A stretch of DNA of 36,217 bases from DASUXY01 sp036377675 (GCA_036377675.1 DASUXY010000030.1:1-36217), one strand, 5' to 3'; numbered from the stretch's first letter, positions 1 through 7,442 are shown. Notes: generated by a model not told the origin, from the letters alone. Made by a program: numbers and translations.

Positions 1-1
1 T

Positions 2-157
2 ATTTTATCACAAATATATATGGAAACGATTAGGAAGTATGTCACCGAAGGGATTCTTCTTCCAGGGAGCATCATTTTAACAGCGGTTAGTATGTATTTC
101 ATATCTATCGCAACGAATGTTGCTTTATATACTGTAACCAAAATGCAACTATGCTAA
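2..157 (+). CDS. C-terminal end of a hydrophobic protein, cut by the window edge
   Basis: An open frame enters from the left edge and stops at TAA 155-157. The last 45 residues, counted from the ATG at 20, include a hydrophobic stretch (GILLPGSIILTAVSMYFISI), so this could be the last membrane helix of a larger protein. No ribosome binding site precedes the ATG, so it is more likely internal. The family is not recognisable. It may also be a remnant, since the next few hundred bases hold other gene debris. Confidence 0.35.
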   Translation: MLSQIYMETIRKYVTEGILLPGSIILTAVSMYFISIATNVALYTVTKMQLC

Positions 158-249
158 AGTTTGATTTAACAGCACTTTATCGTGGTTGATTCAATAGGTA
201 AACAAGAAAAGTGTGCATTTTGCTTCCCTCATTTTTTTAAAAAAAGTTA

Positions 250-375
250 CTAACCGATAATGGCATCTCCAATTTCTCCATAATATTCATAATCATATTT
301 AGCAACCTCAAAATGAGTATTTTCTTTGATAATTTCATCTAAGATATGTTTAATAAATACGGTAATTTTAAATAT
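250..375 (-). pseudogene. C-terminal remnant of an unidentified gene
   Basis: On the minus strand a 41-codon open stretch reads like real protein (it contains IKHILDEIIKENTHFEVAKY) and ends in TAG at 250-252. Upstream it runs into a TAG at 376-378 with no start codon or ribosome binding site. It is best read as the surviving 3' end of a decayed gene. The family is not recognised. Confidence 0.35.
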
Positions 376-431
376 CTAAAAAATATAGTTAATGTTAAAT
401 GATAATAAAGTTGTTTAAAAACTTCAATCTC

Positions 432-463
432 TTATTCCATTAAATGGCCATTTAATGGAATAA
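432..463. repeat. Perfect 32-bp palindrome
   Basis: The half-site TTATTCCATTAAATGG is followed directly by its exact reverse complement, with the centre between 447 and 448. As RNA it could form a long hairpin with a minimal loop, but no T-tract follows. It could be a dimer-binding operator, a bidirectional transcription stop or a scar of a mobile element. No intact gene is adjacent on either side. Confidence 0.6.
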
Positions 464-630
464 AGAAGGATTTTAAAAAGGCTATCTTGAAATATTAAGT
501 GTGTCAGAATAAAAAGTAACTAAGCATCGACGGCAAGAATTGAATAACAATCTTTAACATATTATCTAGTGTGTATTTTTCCAAAAAGTGAAGAACCTTT
601 ATCAACTGTAAGTTAGGGGGAGAGAAGCTT

Positions 631-1055
631 ATGGAACATAAATTACTTAGAGAATATATTCTTCAACTTGAAAAGCATTTGATGAGTTACGATTATAAAG
701 AATTAGACGAGCTTACGTTAAAATTTCAGTTGTTAGACCGAAAAATAAACATAAAGGCGATGTTCAGTCGGCGATTGATGAAACTGCAAAGTATCCCGTA
801 AAGGATACTGATTTCATGACAGATGATGAACAAAAAAATTTGAAACGGTTATCCGATTTGGAAAAAGGGTTACACCGAAAAAGATTAATTTCTTATGGTG
901 GTTTGCTGAAAGAAATACATAAAAAGCTGAATCTTGATGATTCAGAAGATGGCGATTTGATTCATACAAATGATGAGGAAAAAGCTGACGAAGATGGCTA
1001 TTCAATTATTGCCATGTGGAATTGGGAACGGAAAAATTATTTTATAAAAGAGTAA
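631..1055 (+). pseudogene. Small hypothetical gene broken by a -1 frameshift
   Basis: A strong ribosome binding site (GGGGGAGAG, 616-624) precedes ATG 631, but this frame closes at TAA 799-801 after 56 residues. From about 744 the next frame is open without interruption to 1055 and reads as charged, protein-like sequence; its first ATG, at 816, has no ribosome binding site. Restoring one A in the A-run at 741-745 joins MEHKLLREYI... to NKHKGDVQSAIDET... and gives one acidic protein of about 140 residues. I infer a single gene with one deletion. Alternatives are two genes or a sequencing error. The family is not recognised. The fused product would be soluble and rich in Glu, Asp and Lys. Confidence 0.5.
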
Positions 1056-1060
1056 CTCAA

Positions 1061-1090
1061 CAATCGGGCCATTTTATTGCATATGGACGG
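1061..1090 (+). repeat. Dispersed motif copy A (AATCGGGCC core)
   Basis: CAATCGGGCCATTTTATTGC lies just after the stop of the preceding gene. The core also occurs at 3244-3270 and 3930-3953, with a variant at 3206-3233. The downstream end overlaps the ribosome binding site of the lipoprotein gene at 1105. Its function is unknown. Confidence 0.45.
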
Positions 1091-1104
1091 AGGGATAATG
1101 TGGG

Positions 1105-1422
1105 ATGCAAAGAACATTTAAGGCATTAGCAATCATTGTTTTATTAACTATTTCTGGGTGTTCCAATTCAATTAATGGAAATGATGAAAAACCTACTGAA
1201 ATTGAAACGGCAAGTTTCTATTTTACAGGAACAATCAAAGAAATTTATGATGGCACGGCGCTTGTCGATGGTACGAGGGGAAAAGTACTTGTTACCCTTT
1301 CAGTCAATAACGATGAAATATTTCACGTAGGAGATAAGGTAAGGGTGGGATATAATGGCACTATAATGGAATCAAATCCTGCACAAATTAAAACGCTTTC
1401 TGTTGAATTGGTCGATGAGTAG
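1105..1422 (+). CDS. Small lipoprotein, possibly DUF3221-like
   Basis: A 105-residue protein with a lipoprotein signal: a short basic start (MQRTFK), a hydrophobic core and the lipobox TISGC, so Cys19 would be lipidated and the protein anchored outside the membrane. The mature part is a small beta-rich domain (SFYFTGTIKEIYDGTALVDG, later DKVRVGYNGTIMES). This pattern resembles the OB-fold-like DUF3221 lipoproteins of bacilli. That assignment is from memory of the family and is moderate at best. ATG 1105 is chosen because GGACGGAGGG ends about 10 bases upstream; the ATG at 1098 is out of frame. The protein is intact, unlike several neighbours. Its role is unknown. Confidence 0.7.
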   Translation: MQRTFKALAIIVLLTISGCSNSINGNDEKPTEIETASFYFTGTIKEIYDGTALVDGTRGKVLVTLSVNNDEIFHVGDKVRVGYNGTIMESNPAQIKTLSVELVDE

Positions 1423-1483
1423 TCAATTATTAATACAAGACTCGGTATTCAATTAACGGTCACGAGAGCAACTGAAACTGCAC

Positions 1484-1585
1484 CTATTTATAATTATCTG
1501 CGTTATTGTTCGTTTCATCATTTGTATTTGATTCACAACCAGCTAAAATTAAAAAGGCAATAATTAAGATTAATACTATTCTCAT
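1484..1585 (-). CDS. Very short lipoprotein (33 residues)
   Basis: On the minus strand AAAGGAG (1594-1600) precedes ATG 1585, which opens a 33-residue frame ending in TAG 1484-1486. The peptide is MRIVLILIIAFLILAGCESN followed by 13 residues rich in Asn, Asp and Thr. It has a textbook lipoprotein signal and lipobox (ILAGC, Cys17) but almost no mature domain. It could be a genuine micro-lipoprotein or the surviving front end of a lipoprotein truncated by a stop; the downstream frame shows nothing recognisable. The good ribosome binding site and the clean signal peptide support translation. Confidence 0.5.
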   Translation of the reverse strand: MRIVLILIIAFLILAGCESNTNDETNNNADNYK

Positions 1586-1640
1586 ATTAACGCTCCTTTA
1601 GGGATTATTTTAAAATTTTAACAATATAGTAAAATAGTGG

Positions 1641-1668
1641 TTGTTTTATTTAATAATATTGCTATACT
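1641..1668 (+). promoter_or_regulatory. Candidate sigma-A promoter for the serine protease
   Basis: TTGTTT (1641-1646) and TATACT (1663-1668) are 16 bp apart and sit about 35 bp upstream of the protease start. Sequence match only. Confidence 0.4.
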
Positions 1669-1705
1669 TATAGAAAATTTATATTAATTTAGAGAGGAGA
1701 TAGAA

Positions 1706-2602
1706 ATGAAAAATAGTTTTATATTTCCATTGATGATTTTGTTAACCTTATTAGTTTCCCCTCTATTTGTTTCAGCGGATGATAATAATAGTGTATTAAA
1801 AAATGAATTTAATATTGAAGATTTTGTAGATACTAGTAAACCTTTTAAAATGGAAAATGGTGAGATGGTTGACACCTTGGAGTATTTTGAAGATGGTATA
1901 GAATCCATTACTCCATATCTCGTTATTGGTAAAGATGGGAGAAAAAAGGTTGCAAATCCGTTTGTAGTGCCTTATAAACCTATGACATATCTTTTACTTG
2001 AATTTGATGATTATATTTCAGCCTGTAGTGGAACACTCGTGGCAAATTATAAAGTGTTAACAAATGCTCATTGTTTAGCGGAAGAGAACTTAAAAACTGG
2101 GAAATTAACTGGCAATAAAGTTAACGTAGCTGTTGCTCTCACTGGAGTTAAGGACAATCATTACTCACAAGCCTATTGGGGGAAAAGTTACCATTATCCT
2201 GGTGGGTATGATAAAGGTATAGTAGCTTTGGATTATGGCGTAATTGCCTTAGAAAAAGATTCTCGTCCAGCCCCAGGAATAACGAATGGTACATTGCCTA
2301 TAAAAACAGTTAAAAATCTATCTAATAACCAATCTCTCAAAGTGTATGGTTATCCAGGTGATAAAACACCACCACTTGATTTGTGGGGAATGAAAGGCAA
2401 TTTATTAGGCCAAAGCGGCACTATAGCCTATTACGACATGGACACCTACAATGGACAATCGGGTTCAGCTGTATTAAATAACTCTAATGAGATTGTTGTT
2501 CTTCATTCAAGTGGATTTATGTTTGATGATCATAGTCTTGCAAATGGTGGACCTAAAATGACAAATTCGGTTGTAAAATTCATAAAGAATAATGGAAACT
2601 AA
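1706..2602 (+). CDS. Secreted trypsin-like serine protease (V8/glutamyl endopeptidase family, S1B)
   Basis: This 298-residue protein has a signal peptide at about 1-24 (cleavage near VSA-DD), a propeptide-like acidic segment at about 25-85, and a chymotrypsin-fold catalytic domain. The triad is visible: His122 in LTNAHC, Asp176 in ALDYGVIAL and Ser252 in GQSGSAV. Cys107 in SACSGT and Cys123 could form the usual disulfide beside the catalytic His. Spacing and motifs match the S1B group (V8 protease, Bacillus glutamyl endopeptidase), which cleaves after Glu or Asp; specificity here is inferred. GAGAGGAGA lies just before ATG 1706. The gene is monocistronic in a region of decayed genes, and all catalytic residues are intact. 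Confidence 0.9.
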   Translation: MKNSFIFPLMILLTLLVSPLFVSADDNNSVLKNEFNIEDFVDTSKPFKMENGEMVDTLEYFEDGIESITPYLVIGKDGRKKVANPFVVPYKPMTYLLLEFDDYISACSGTLVANYKVLTNAHCLAEENLKTGKLTGNKVNVAVALTGVKDNHYSQAYWGKSYHYPGGYDKGIVALDYGVIALEKDSRPAPGITNGTLPIKTVKNLSNNQSLKVYGYPGDKTPPLDLWGMKGNLLGQSGTIAYYDMDTYNGQSGSAVLNNSNEIVVLHSSGFMFDDHSLANGGPKMTNSVVKFIKNNGN

Positions 2603-2625
2603 ATGAAATATTGCAAGTCATTAAG

Positions 2626-2655
2626 ATACGAGAGTATATTCTCATGTCTTTTTAT
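2626..2655 (+). terminator. Weak possible terminator after the protease gene
   Basis: A short stem (GAGA 2630-2633 with TCTC 2640-2643, extendable with mismatches) is followed by TGTCTTTTTATTT. The T-rich tail is good but the stem is weak. Confidence 0.3.
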
Positions 2656-3205
2656 TTAAGTGGTTTTATCCGTTAAACTGGTATGCCGATAGCATGCTAG
2701 TTTTTTGGTTCTTGCTGAGTACGGCTATCGGTACGTATGCCGTAACGGACAAAATGAAAATTATCAAGTGTTTAGGGTGGAGATTTTTTGAGTAAAAATA
2801 CGACCCGTCCCTTGATGATTTTTAAACGGGTTTCGAGTGCCCCTTGCTTGCAGAAGACTTTTTGGAATTTGGCAGCTCTAGAAACTCATATGATAAAAAA
2901 GTGCAACTTGAAGCAAAAAATAGAACTACTACCAATCCCATAAAGTTCACAGTAACAGATTTTTAATATCAAATTGTTAGCTTCAGATGTTTTATTGGCA
3001 ACCTATTGCACATTTAGACATAACGATAGTAAATATGTATTACGAAGTTCTATTTGGAGGATGAACAAAGGTAAATGGTAAATGATATTTCATCAAGGAA
3101 CTTCCACCACTTAATGCTTTACTACCTTTCAAAAGATATTAGTATTGATTCTTTTATATATGGAAATATATAAGAATTTCCAGGCGAGTTCAGGTCCTTA
3201 TTAAA

Positions 3206-3233
3206 CAAACGGGGGCCATTATAGAATAATGGC
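3206..3233 (+). repeat. Dispersed motif copy B with an internal hairpin
   Basis: A variant of the family (GGGGGCCATTATAGAATAA). Within it GCCATTAT (3215-3222) and ATAATGGC (3226-3233) are perfectly complementary around a 3-base loop. Confidence 0.4.
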
Positions 3234-3243
3234 GTTAGATTTT

Positions 3244-3270
3244 AATAATCGGGCCATATTGTCGAAAAAG
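3244..3270 (+). repeat. Dispersed motif copy C
   Basis: AATAATCGGGCCATATTGTC, followed by GAAAAAG, is only a few bases after copy B and about 80 bp upstream of the broken GNAT gene. Confidence 0.45.
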
Positions 3271-3350
3271 AATTCTTGAAGTAACGGTGTAGTTTAGTTC
3301 AACAACTTGTATGATGACAATGAAACGAAAGGAACTAAGGAGAATAACTA

Positions 3351-3855
3351 ATGAATATTCGTATTTTAAATGAGTCTGATGCTCAGTTGTACACCAAGAA
3401 TTACGATTGAATGGATTAAAAGTAATCCAGAAGCATTTGGTTCAACATATGAGAGAGAAGTGAAATTCCTACTAGAAACTGTCGTAGAGAGATTAAAACC
3501 AACTAAAGACAAATTTGTTCTAGGTGCTTTTGATGATAGTGGTTTGTTAGTTGGAATCGTTACTTTTATACGTGAAAACAGCCTTAAAACTAGTCATAAA
3601 GGGAATGTTTTCGGGATGTATGTAGCACCAGAAGGTCGAGGACAGGGTTTAGGAAAATCACTTATGGTTGAACTTATAAGAAGGGCGAAAAATTGTGATG
3701 GCTTGGAACAAATAAACTTAACAGTTGTATCTGAAAATGGCTCCGCAAAGAAGTTATACAAGTCCGTGGGATTCGAGGTCTATGGCGTAGAACGAAATGC
3801 CCTAAAATTTAACGAGCAGTATTTTGACGAGAATTTGATGGTTCTATATATCTAA
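3351..3855 (+). pseudogene. GNAT acetyltransferase gene with two frameshifts
   Basis: The true start is ATG 3351 (AAGGAG at 3337-3342), giving MNIRILNESDAQLY before a TGA at 3408. Removing two bases from the duplicated ACAC at 3391-3394 continues as QELRLNGLK, and restoring one A in the A-run at 3418-3421 then joins SNPEAFGSTYEREVK and the rest to 3855. The result is a complete acetyltransferase of about 167 residues. The acetyl-CoA-binding motif is intact (RGQGLGKS), as are the C-terminal LYKSVGFEVYGVE strands. GNAT proteins move an acetyl group from acetyl-CoA to an amine; the substrate is unknown. Translation from the internal ATG 3370 would give a wrong N-terminus of about 17 residues, so activity is doubtful. 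A sequencing error is possible, but two independent indels make decay likelier. Confidence 0.75.
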
Positions 3856-3929
3856 CTATTGAGCTAACGGGGCTTTAGTAAAAAAACTGAGGTGCCATTT
3901 ATTAGCTTTTTTGCAATTCCCATTTTCAG

Positions 3930-3953
3930 CAATCGGGCGCGATTGTGGAATAA
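3930..3953 (+). repeat. Dispersed motif copy D
   Basis: CAATCGGGCGCGATTGTGGA, followed by ATAA, lies about 75 bp after the GNAT pseudogene. Its second half recurs at 6353-6368 (GGCTGATTGTGGAATA). Confidence 0.45.
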
Positions 3954-4033
3954 ACCCTTAGATTTAAACAACTTTATTGTTATATTTTTAAAGCTAAAAA
4001 ACTTTTTACATCAAAAATTAAACAACTAGTTTT

Positions 4034-4061
4034 AACCCCGTCCTAAAAGCAGAACGGGGTT
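4034..4061. terminator. Hairpin without a clear T-tract in a gene-free stretch
   Basis: AACCCCGT (4034-4041) pairs perfectly with ACGGGGTT (4054-4061) around 12 bases. It is GC-rich in an AT-rich spacer (3856-4197) that otherwise holds only copy D and two copies of AACTTTATTGT (3970 and 4090 regions). It may be an old terminator. Confidence 0.35.
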
Positions 4062-4197
4062 ATACGTGTTTGAGGTTTTAAAATTAAATAACTTTATTGT
4101 CACTTTACAGTTAAAGGGAAATTATAGAAAAAGTATATGAGTATATGGTAATATATTAGCAATTATTAATATAAGGAATTATTTGGAGTGTTTAAAA

Positions 4198-4795
4198 TTG
4201 AAAGAGTTACTAAAATCAAAAAGGGTAAGAAAAATCGCAATATTATTATTCAGTGTTTTGTTAGGTGTCTTGTTATACGTAAAGTTCTTCATGAACATAT
4301 TGCCTATGTTTTTTGCTAATATGGAAAATATTAAAAAGAATATTTTTGCTGTTGCTATAATCATTTTATCTATATATATTAATGAAAATTGCATTTAAGC
4401 TTGACACTAAAATTGATAGATACTCAATACTTGCTCTCTATTTATTAGTTCTAGTAATGGGGTTTCTACGACTCGATCAGCAAATTTTTTCTGATATTGG
4501 ATCGATTGCTTTGAATCCGTTTGGCTTCGTTTCGGATATAAAAGCAGATGAAACTTCAATTCTCATAATGATTATAAATCTAGTTATTTTTACTCCGATG
4601 TATTTTTTGATAAATCATGCAAATGTTTTTAATAGTTTTCTTCCGAGATTTTATTGGAACCCTTCTTTGTATGCCAAGTATCCACACAGTGTTTTTATTC
4701 TTTGGTTCAACAATGATTACATTGGTTCACGTGATCGTTCATATTCTTATTCATTGTATGATCCTTTTGATTTCCACTCCATCTTTTGGTACTGA
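4198..4795 (+). pseudogene. Remnant of a membrane protein, possibly VanZ-like, split over frames
   Basis: TTG 4198 (TTGGAGTG upstream) starts a frame with two hydrophobic helices that stops at 4398. A second frame (ATG 4382, no ribosome binding site) continues with helices SILALYLLVLVMGFLRL and ILIMIINLVIFTPMYFLI, and a third open frame begins around 4617. The order of helices and the segment ALNPFGF before the second helix of that frame resemble VanZ-family proteins. The simplest reading is one gene with at least one frameshift near 4382 and loss of the 3' end, which now overlaps the convergent gene at 4747-4983. The VanZ assignment is tentative. Confidence 0.4.
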
Positions 4796-4983
4796 TCCAC
4801 GAGCTGCAAAAACATATCTTCACATGCTGGATCATGCAGATGCTCTAAAATGTAGGTCACTTCTTTTTTCAACGCTTCTTTTGGCATTTTAAAATTGCTT
4901 TTCTGTAATCCACCTTGACTTGATAATAAGGAACTTGAACATAAGTATGACTCTGTCATTTGATCAATGAAAGACGTATCCAT
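4747..4983 (-). CDS. Small hypothetical protein divergent from an XRE regulator
   Basis: A 78-residue soluble protein with an excellent ribosome binding site (GAGGAGG about 8 bases before ATG 4983). The N-terminal third is Ser/Leu/Gln-rich (it contains CSSSLLSSQGGL) and the rest is amphipathic helix (PKEALKKEVTYILEHLHDPA). It is divergently transcribed from the XRE gene at 5199, with a candidate promoter at 5081-5108. Small genes paired head-to-head with SinR-like regulators can encode anti-repressors or targets; that is only contextual inference, and no sequence match to SinI is evident. Its 3' end overlaps the VanZ-like remnant. Confidence 0.6.
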   Translation of the reverse strand: MDTSFIDQMTESYLCSSSLLSSQGGLQKSNFKMPKEALKKEVTYILEHLHDPACEDMFLQLVDQYQKMEWKSKGSYNE

Positions 4984-5080
4984 TTCAAACTACCTCCTCT
5001 CCTATATTTATGACAATAAGTTCTAATCAATTAATAATTTAGTAGATTAACTCCTTCGTACATTTTCTATTATTAAATAC

Positions 5081-5108
5081 ATTTTAACGCATATAATTAT
5101 AAAGTCAA
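5081..5108 (-). promoter_or_regulatory. Promoter of the divergent small gene
   Basis: Read on the minus strand: TTGACT (5103-5108), a 16-bp spacer, TAAAAT (5081-5086). TTAACG (5084-5089) and CGTTAA (5128-5133) form an inverted repeat with one arm over the -10 box, a possible operator for the neighbouring XRE protein. Confidence 0.45.
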
Positions 5109-5149
5109 TTTATTTCAACGCTATTTACGTTAACTATTTTGTACTTTAC

Positions 5150-5179
5150 TGAACAATGGCCTAATCAAAATACTATAAT
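5150..5179 (+). promoter_or_regulatory. Promoter of the first XRE gene
   Basis: A perfect TATAAT (5174-5179) has a weak -35 TGAACA (5150-5155) 18 bp upstream. The transcript would start only a few bases before the ribosome binding site, so the leader is minimal. Confidence 0.4.
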
Positions 5180-5198
5180 AGAGCTGGAGGGATGTAGC

Positions 5199-5516
5199 AT
5201 GGATATAGGGAAGCGGATTCGAAATTTACGACAAGCAAAAGGATTAAATGTGACCCAACTAGCAAAAAAAGCTTATATTTCACAAACGTATCTCAGTGAC
5301 ATCGAAACAGGGAGAACCGCTCCTTCTCTCGATAAATTAAATATCATTTGTGAAGCATTAGACATATCATTAAGCCAATTTTTCGGAGATGTCCCCGAAT
5401 TACCAGCGGACATCATACGAATCGTTGAGAGTGCTCAACAATTAACAGATAGTGAAGTGAAACTTTTATCCAATTTCTTAGAGTCGATTGTAGAGAGAAG
5501 TAAAGCAACCAGCTAA
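5199..5516 (+). CDS. XRE-family transcriptional regulator (SinR-like layout)
   Basis: A 105-residue DNA-binding protein. Residues 1-65 form a Cro/C1-type helix-turn-helix (GKRIRNLRQAKGLNVTQLAK, recognition helix around SQTYLSDIETG). The last 35 residues form a helical tail (DSEVKLLSNFLESIVE) likely used for dimerisation or antirepressor binding. ATG 5199 is preferred over the upstream ATG 5139 because GGAGGG lies 9 bases before it and the HTH starts immediately after. It is the first of four consecutive XRE genes, and the tail is related in style to those at 5677 and 6417. It probably regulates itself and the divergent gene at 4747-4983; this is inferred. Confidence 0.85.
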   Translation: MDIGKRIRNLRQAKGLNVTQLAKKAYISQTYLSDIETGRTAPSLDKLNIICEALDISLSQFFGDVPELPADIIRIVESAQQLTDSEVKLLSNFLESIVERSKATS

Positions 5517-5676
5517 GAAAAGGCTTTTTAAACTTCTACTCATTTTCCTGTGTTTTCTCTTCACATAAATCAGCACCCTTTATGACTATTTGTTCTAAAC
5601 GTATGTTCATTCATGCGGTTTAAAATAAATCTCGCTAGACTAGAATAGTACATTGTTCAAAGGGTATGGATGATGG

Positions 5677-6129
5677 ATGATGGTTGATATGAATATGGGT
5701 GACCGATTGAGAGCACTTCGGACAGCTAAAAATCTTACAATGCAAGAGCTTGCTGATCTCGTCAATGTTTCCAAATCGAACATCAGTCGTTTCGAAAATG
5801 GTCGGGCTATTCCTGATATTCAGATGTTGAACTCCATATTACAAGCTCTTGGAACGGATTGATCACTATTTTTTTCAAAAGATTTTCAACGTATGCTTGA
5901 AGATCTGATTGCATTAATGGAAACAGTAAAGACATTAAACCCTGAAGCTCAAATGAAGTTGAATGATTTTTTTAAAACTTATAAAAAATTAGAAAGCATG
6001 ATAGTGATGTCAAATACTCCTTATGAAGCATATTCAATAACTTCTTTCTACACAAACTATTTCGTTTTTCATTTTGTAATCGCCTACTCAATGATGAACA
6101 CGCTTGTCTGTTCTCTATTTTGTTGGTAA
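5677..6129 (+). pseudogene. XRE-family regulator interrupted by an in-frame TGA
   Basis: ATG 5677 (AAAGGG 8 bases upstream) opens an HTH domain (MGDRLRALRTAKNLTMQELA, recognition helix KSNISRFENG) that stops at TGA 5860-5862 after LQALGTD. The same frame continues past the stop as SLFFSKDFQRMLEDLIALME, exactly the position and style of the helical tail in sibling XRE proteins, so the TGA looks like a nonsense mutation within one gene. The original end is probably near LES (about 5997), because the frame after that loses family character. The 61-residue product keeps the DNA-binding domain but lacks the tail; it could still bind DNA or be inert. Confidence 0.65.
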
Positions 6130-6416
6130 CATGATGTTATATCTGTTGATTATTACCAATTCAACGGATAATAGCTCGTTTAAAATACACGAGTTCTTTA
6201 TTCTTGTTACATAAATGTCAACTTTTCATACAGATATCGTTTGATACTTCATTTAATTACGCAATTCGTTTGTAATCGATTGCACGAAAAGTAACTGGTG
6301 AATTTACTGCGAATAGTTTACCTTATTGCAATGAATTATATTCAATTTATCAAGGCTGATTGTGGAATACAATTCATTTTATTATATGGAATCATTTGAT
6401 TGGTGGAATGAGGATA
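6130..6416. other. AT-rich spacer between XRE genes
   Basis: No gene is seen. GGCTGATTGTGGAATA at 6353-6368 matches the second half of dispersed motif copy D. Confidence 0.35.
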
Positions 6417-6715
6417 ATGGATATTGGGAATAAAATTAGACAATTTCGAGAATCAGCCGATCTATCTGCACGTGCATTGGCAAAAATTACAAACCTTGAC
6501 CCATCACAAATATCAAAAATTGAAAGAGGTATGAGTAAACCATCTTTAGATGCATTGGAACGTATTTGTAAGGCGTTGAATGTATCGTTGGCTGAATTTT
6601 TTCAGATGACAAAATCGATCTGCCGCCAGAACAGCGCCAATTACTTGAAACCACTAGATCACTATCAAAAGAACGAGTTATATTATTAAATAAACTTTTG
6701 AAGACGTTTATTTAA
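6417..6715 (+). pseudogene. XRE-family regulator with a -1 frameshift in a T-run
   Basis: ATG 6417 (GGTGG and GAGG upstream; ATG 6408 is an in-frame alternative) starts an HTH domain (GNKIRQFRESADLSARALAK, then SQISKIERGMSKPS). As it stands the frame passes into junk (KSICRQNSANYL) and ends at 6689. If the T6 run at 6597-6602 had seven T, the protein would continue as FFSDDKIDLPPEQRQLLETT and end with a helical tail at TAA 6713-6715, which is the family pattern. One base has therefore been lost. The HTH itself is intact. Sequencing error in the homopolymer is the main alternative. Confidence 0.7.
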
Positions 6716-7040
6716 ATGCATCCATATGCAAAGTTCTGCTCCTGTACTCCTTTGGTGATCCTGTCAAACGATCCTCTTTAGTAATTCCCTTTTTTAAAAA
6801 ATCAACATGGGAAAAATGCGTACCTAACTACATTAATCGGATCATCTCGAAACGTGGGACATAACGGCTATTGTAATCAATCGAATGTAATAAAAAATAC
6901 GGGTGCTTATAATCAGGTGCTCATAGGCTATTTCATACTCAATAACTTTACTATATAAAATCTCAACAATTATTTTGGACTTGCATTTATATTACCACAA
7001 TTACAGCAGGTGTCAATGCTTATTTTAAAGGAGTTTTTTT
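6716..7040. other. Non-coding spacer
   Basis: No start with a ribosome binding site on either strand leads to a convincing ORF, and no clear hairpin was seen. The right end carries AAAGGAG for the next gene. Confidence 0.4.
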
Positions 7041-7442
7041 ATGAAAAAAGAAACTGAAATAGACCTAAAAAAAATTTTAAGTTCACGAATTAAAAAAGCT
7101 CGACAAGCAAAAGGTCTTACCCAACCTGAATTAGCAGAACTGATTGATAGTACCGACCGTAATATTTCAAACTATGAAACTGGATATAGTTATCCATCCA
7201 TTAGAATTTTATATCTTTTATCAACTGCTCTTTCGACTTCTGTCGATTATTTATTTGGACTAACAAATAATCCTAATATTTCCAAAGAACAAAACAACAG
7301 CCATCTAACAGAAACAGACTATCGGTTATTGAATGAACTCAAAAACAACAAAGAAATGTACCAACTACTCGCAGAAAATCCTGAGAAAGGCGTCCACTAT
7401 ATATACAAGATTTGGAAGTTAATGAATGAGTGGAACGACTAA
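7041..7442 (+). CDS. XRE-family transcriptional regulator, intact
   Basis: A 133-residue protein with an N-terminal Cro/C1-type HTH at about 12-72 (SSRIKKARQAKGLTQPELAE, recognition helix STDRNISNYETG, then DYLFGLT). After a short Asn-rich linker comes a helical C-terminal part (TETDYRLLNELKNNKEMYQL). This layout is typical of phage-repressor-like and SlrR-type small regulators. AAAGGAG lies 9 bases before ATG 7041. It differs from the three upstream XRE genes, which begin directly with the HTH. It is followed by a strong terminator, so it is a single-gene transcript. The target is unknown. Confidence 0.85.
   Translation: MKKETEIDLKKILSSRIKKARQAKGLTQPELAELIDSTDRNISNYETGYSYPSIRILYLLSTALSTSVDYLFGLTNNPNISKEQNNSHLTETDYRLLNELKNNKEMYQLLAENPEKGVHYIYKIWKLMNEWND

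Larger units (their letters stand above)
2656..3350. other. Gene-poor stretch with an inverted repeat and ORF debris
   Basis: No gene with a start and a ribosome binding site is visible. CCGATAGC (2686-2693) and GCTATCGG (2724-2731) form an inverted repeat, and GTATGCCG is directly repeated at its outer edges (2681 and 2735). A startless open stretch at 2826-2966 (it contains KVQLEAKNRTTTNPIKFTVT) looks like the 3' end of a lost gene. Near the right end lie dispersed-motif copies B and C. Confidence 0.4.

Noticed and set aside
2681..2760. Tyrosine-recombinase attachment site (inverted repeat with flanking GTATGCCG)
   Set aside because: No integrase gene or second copy in the window; kept only as an inverted repeat.
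4747..5516. Toxin-antitoxin pair
   Set aside because: The genes are divergent, the XRE protein has a SinR-like layout, and the small protein shows no toxin motif.
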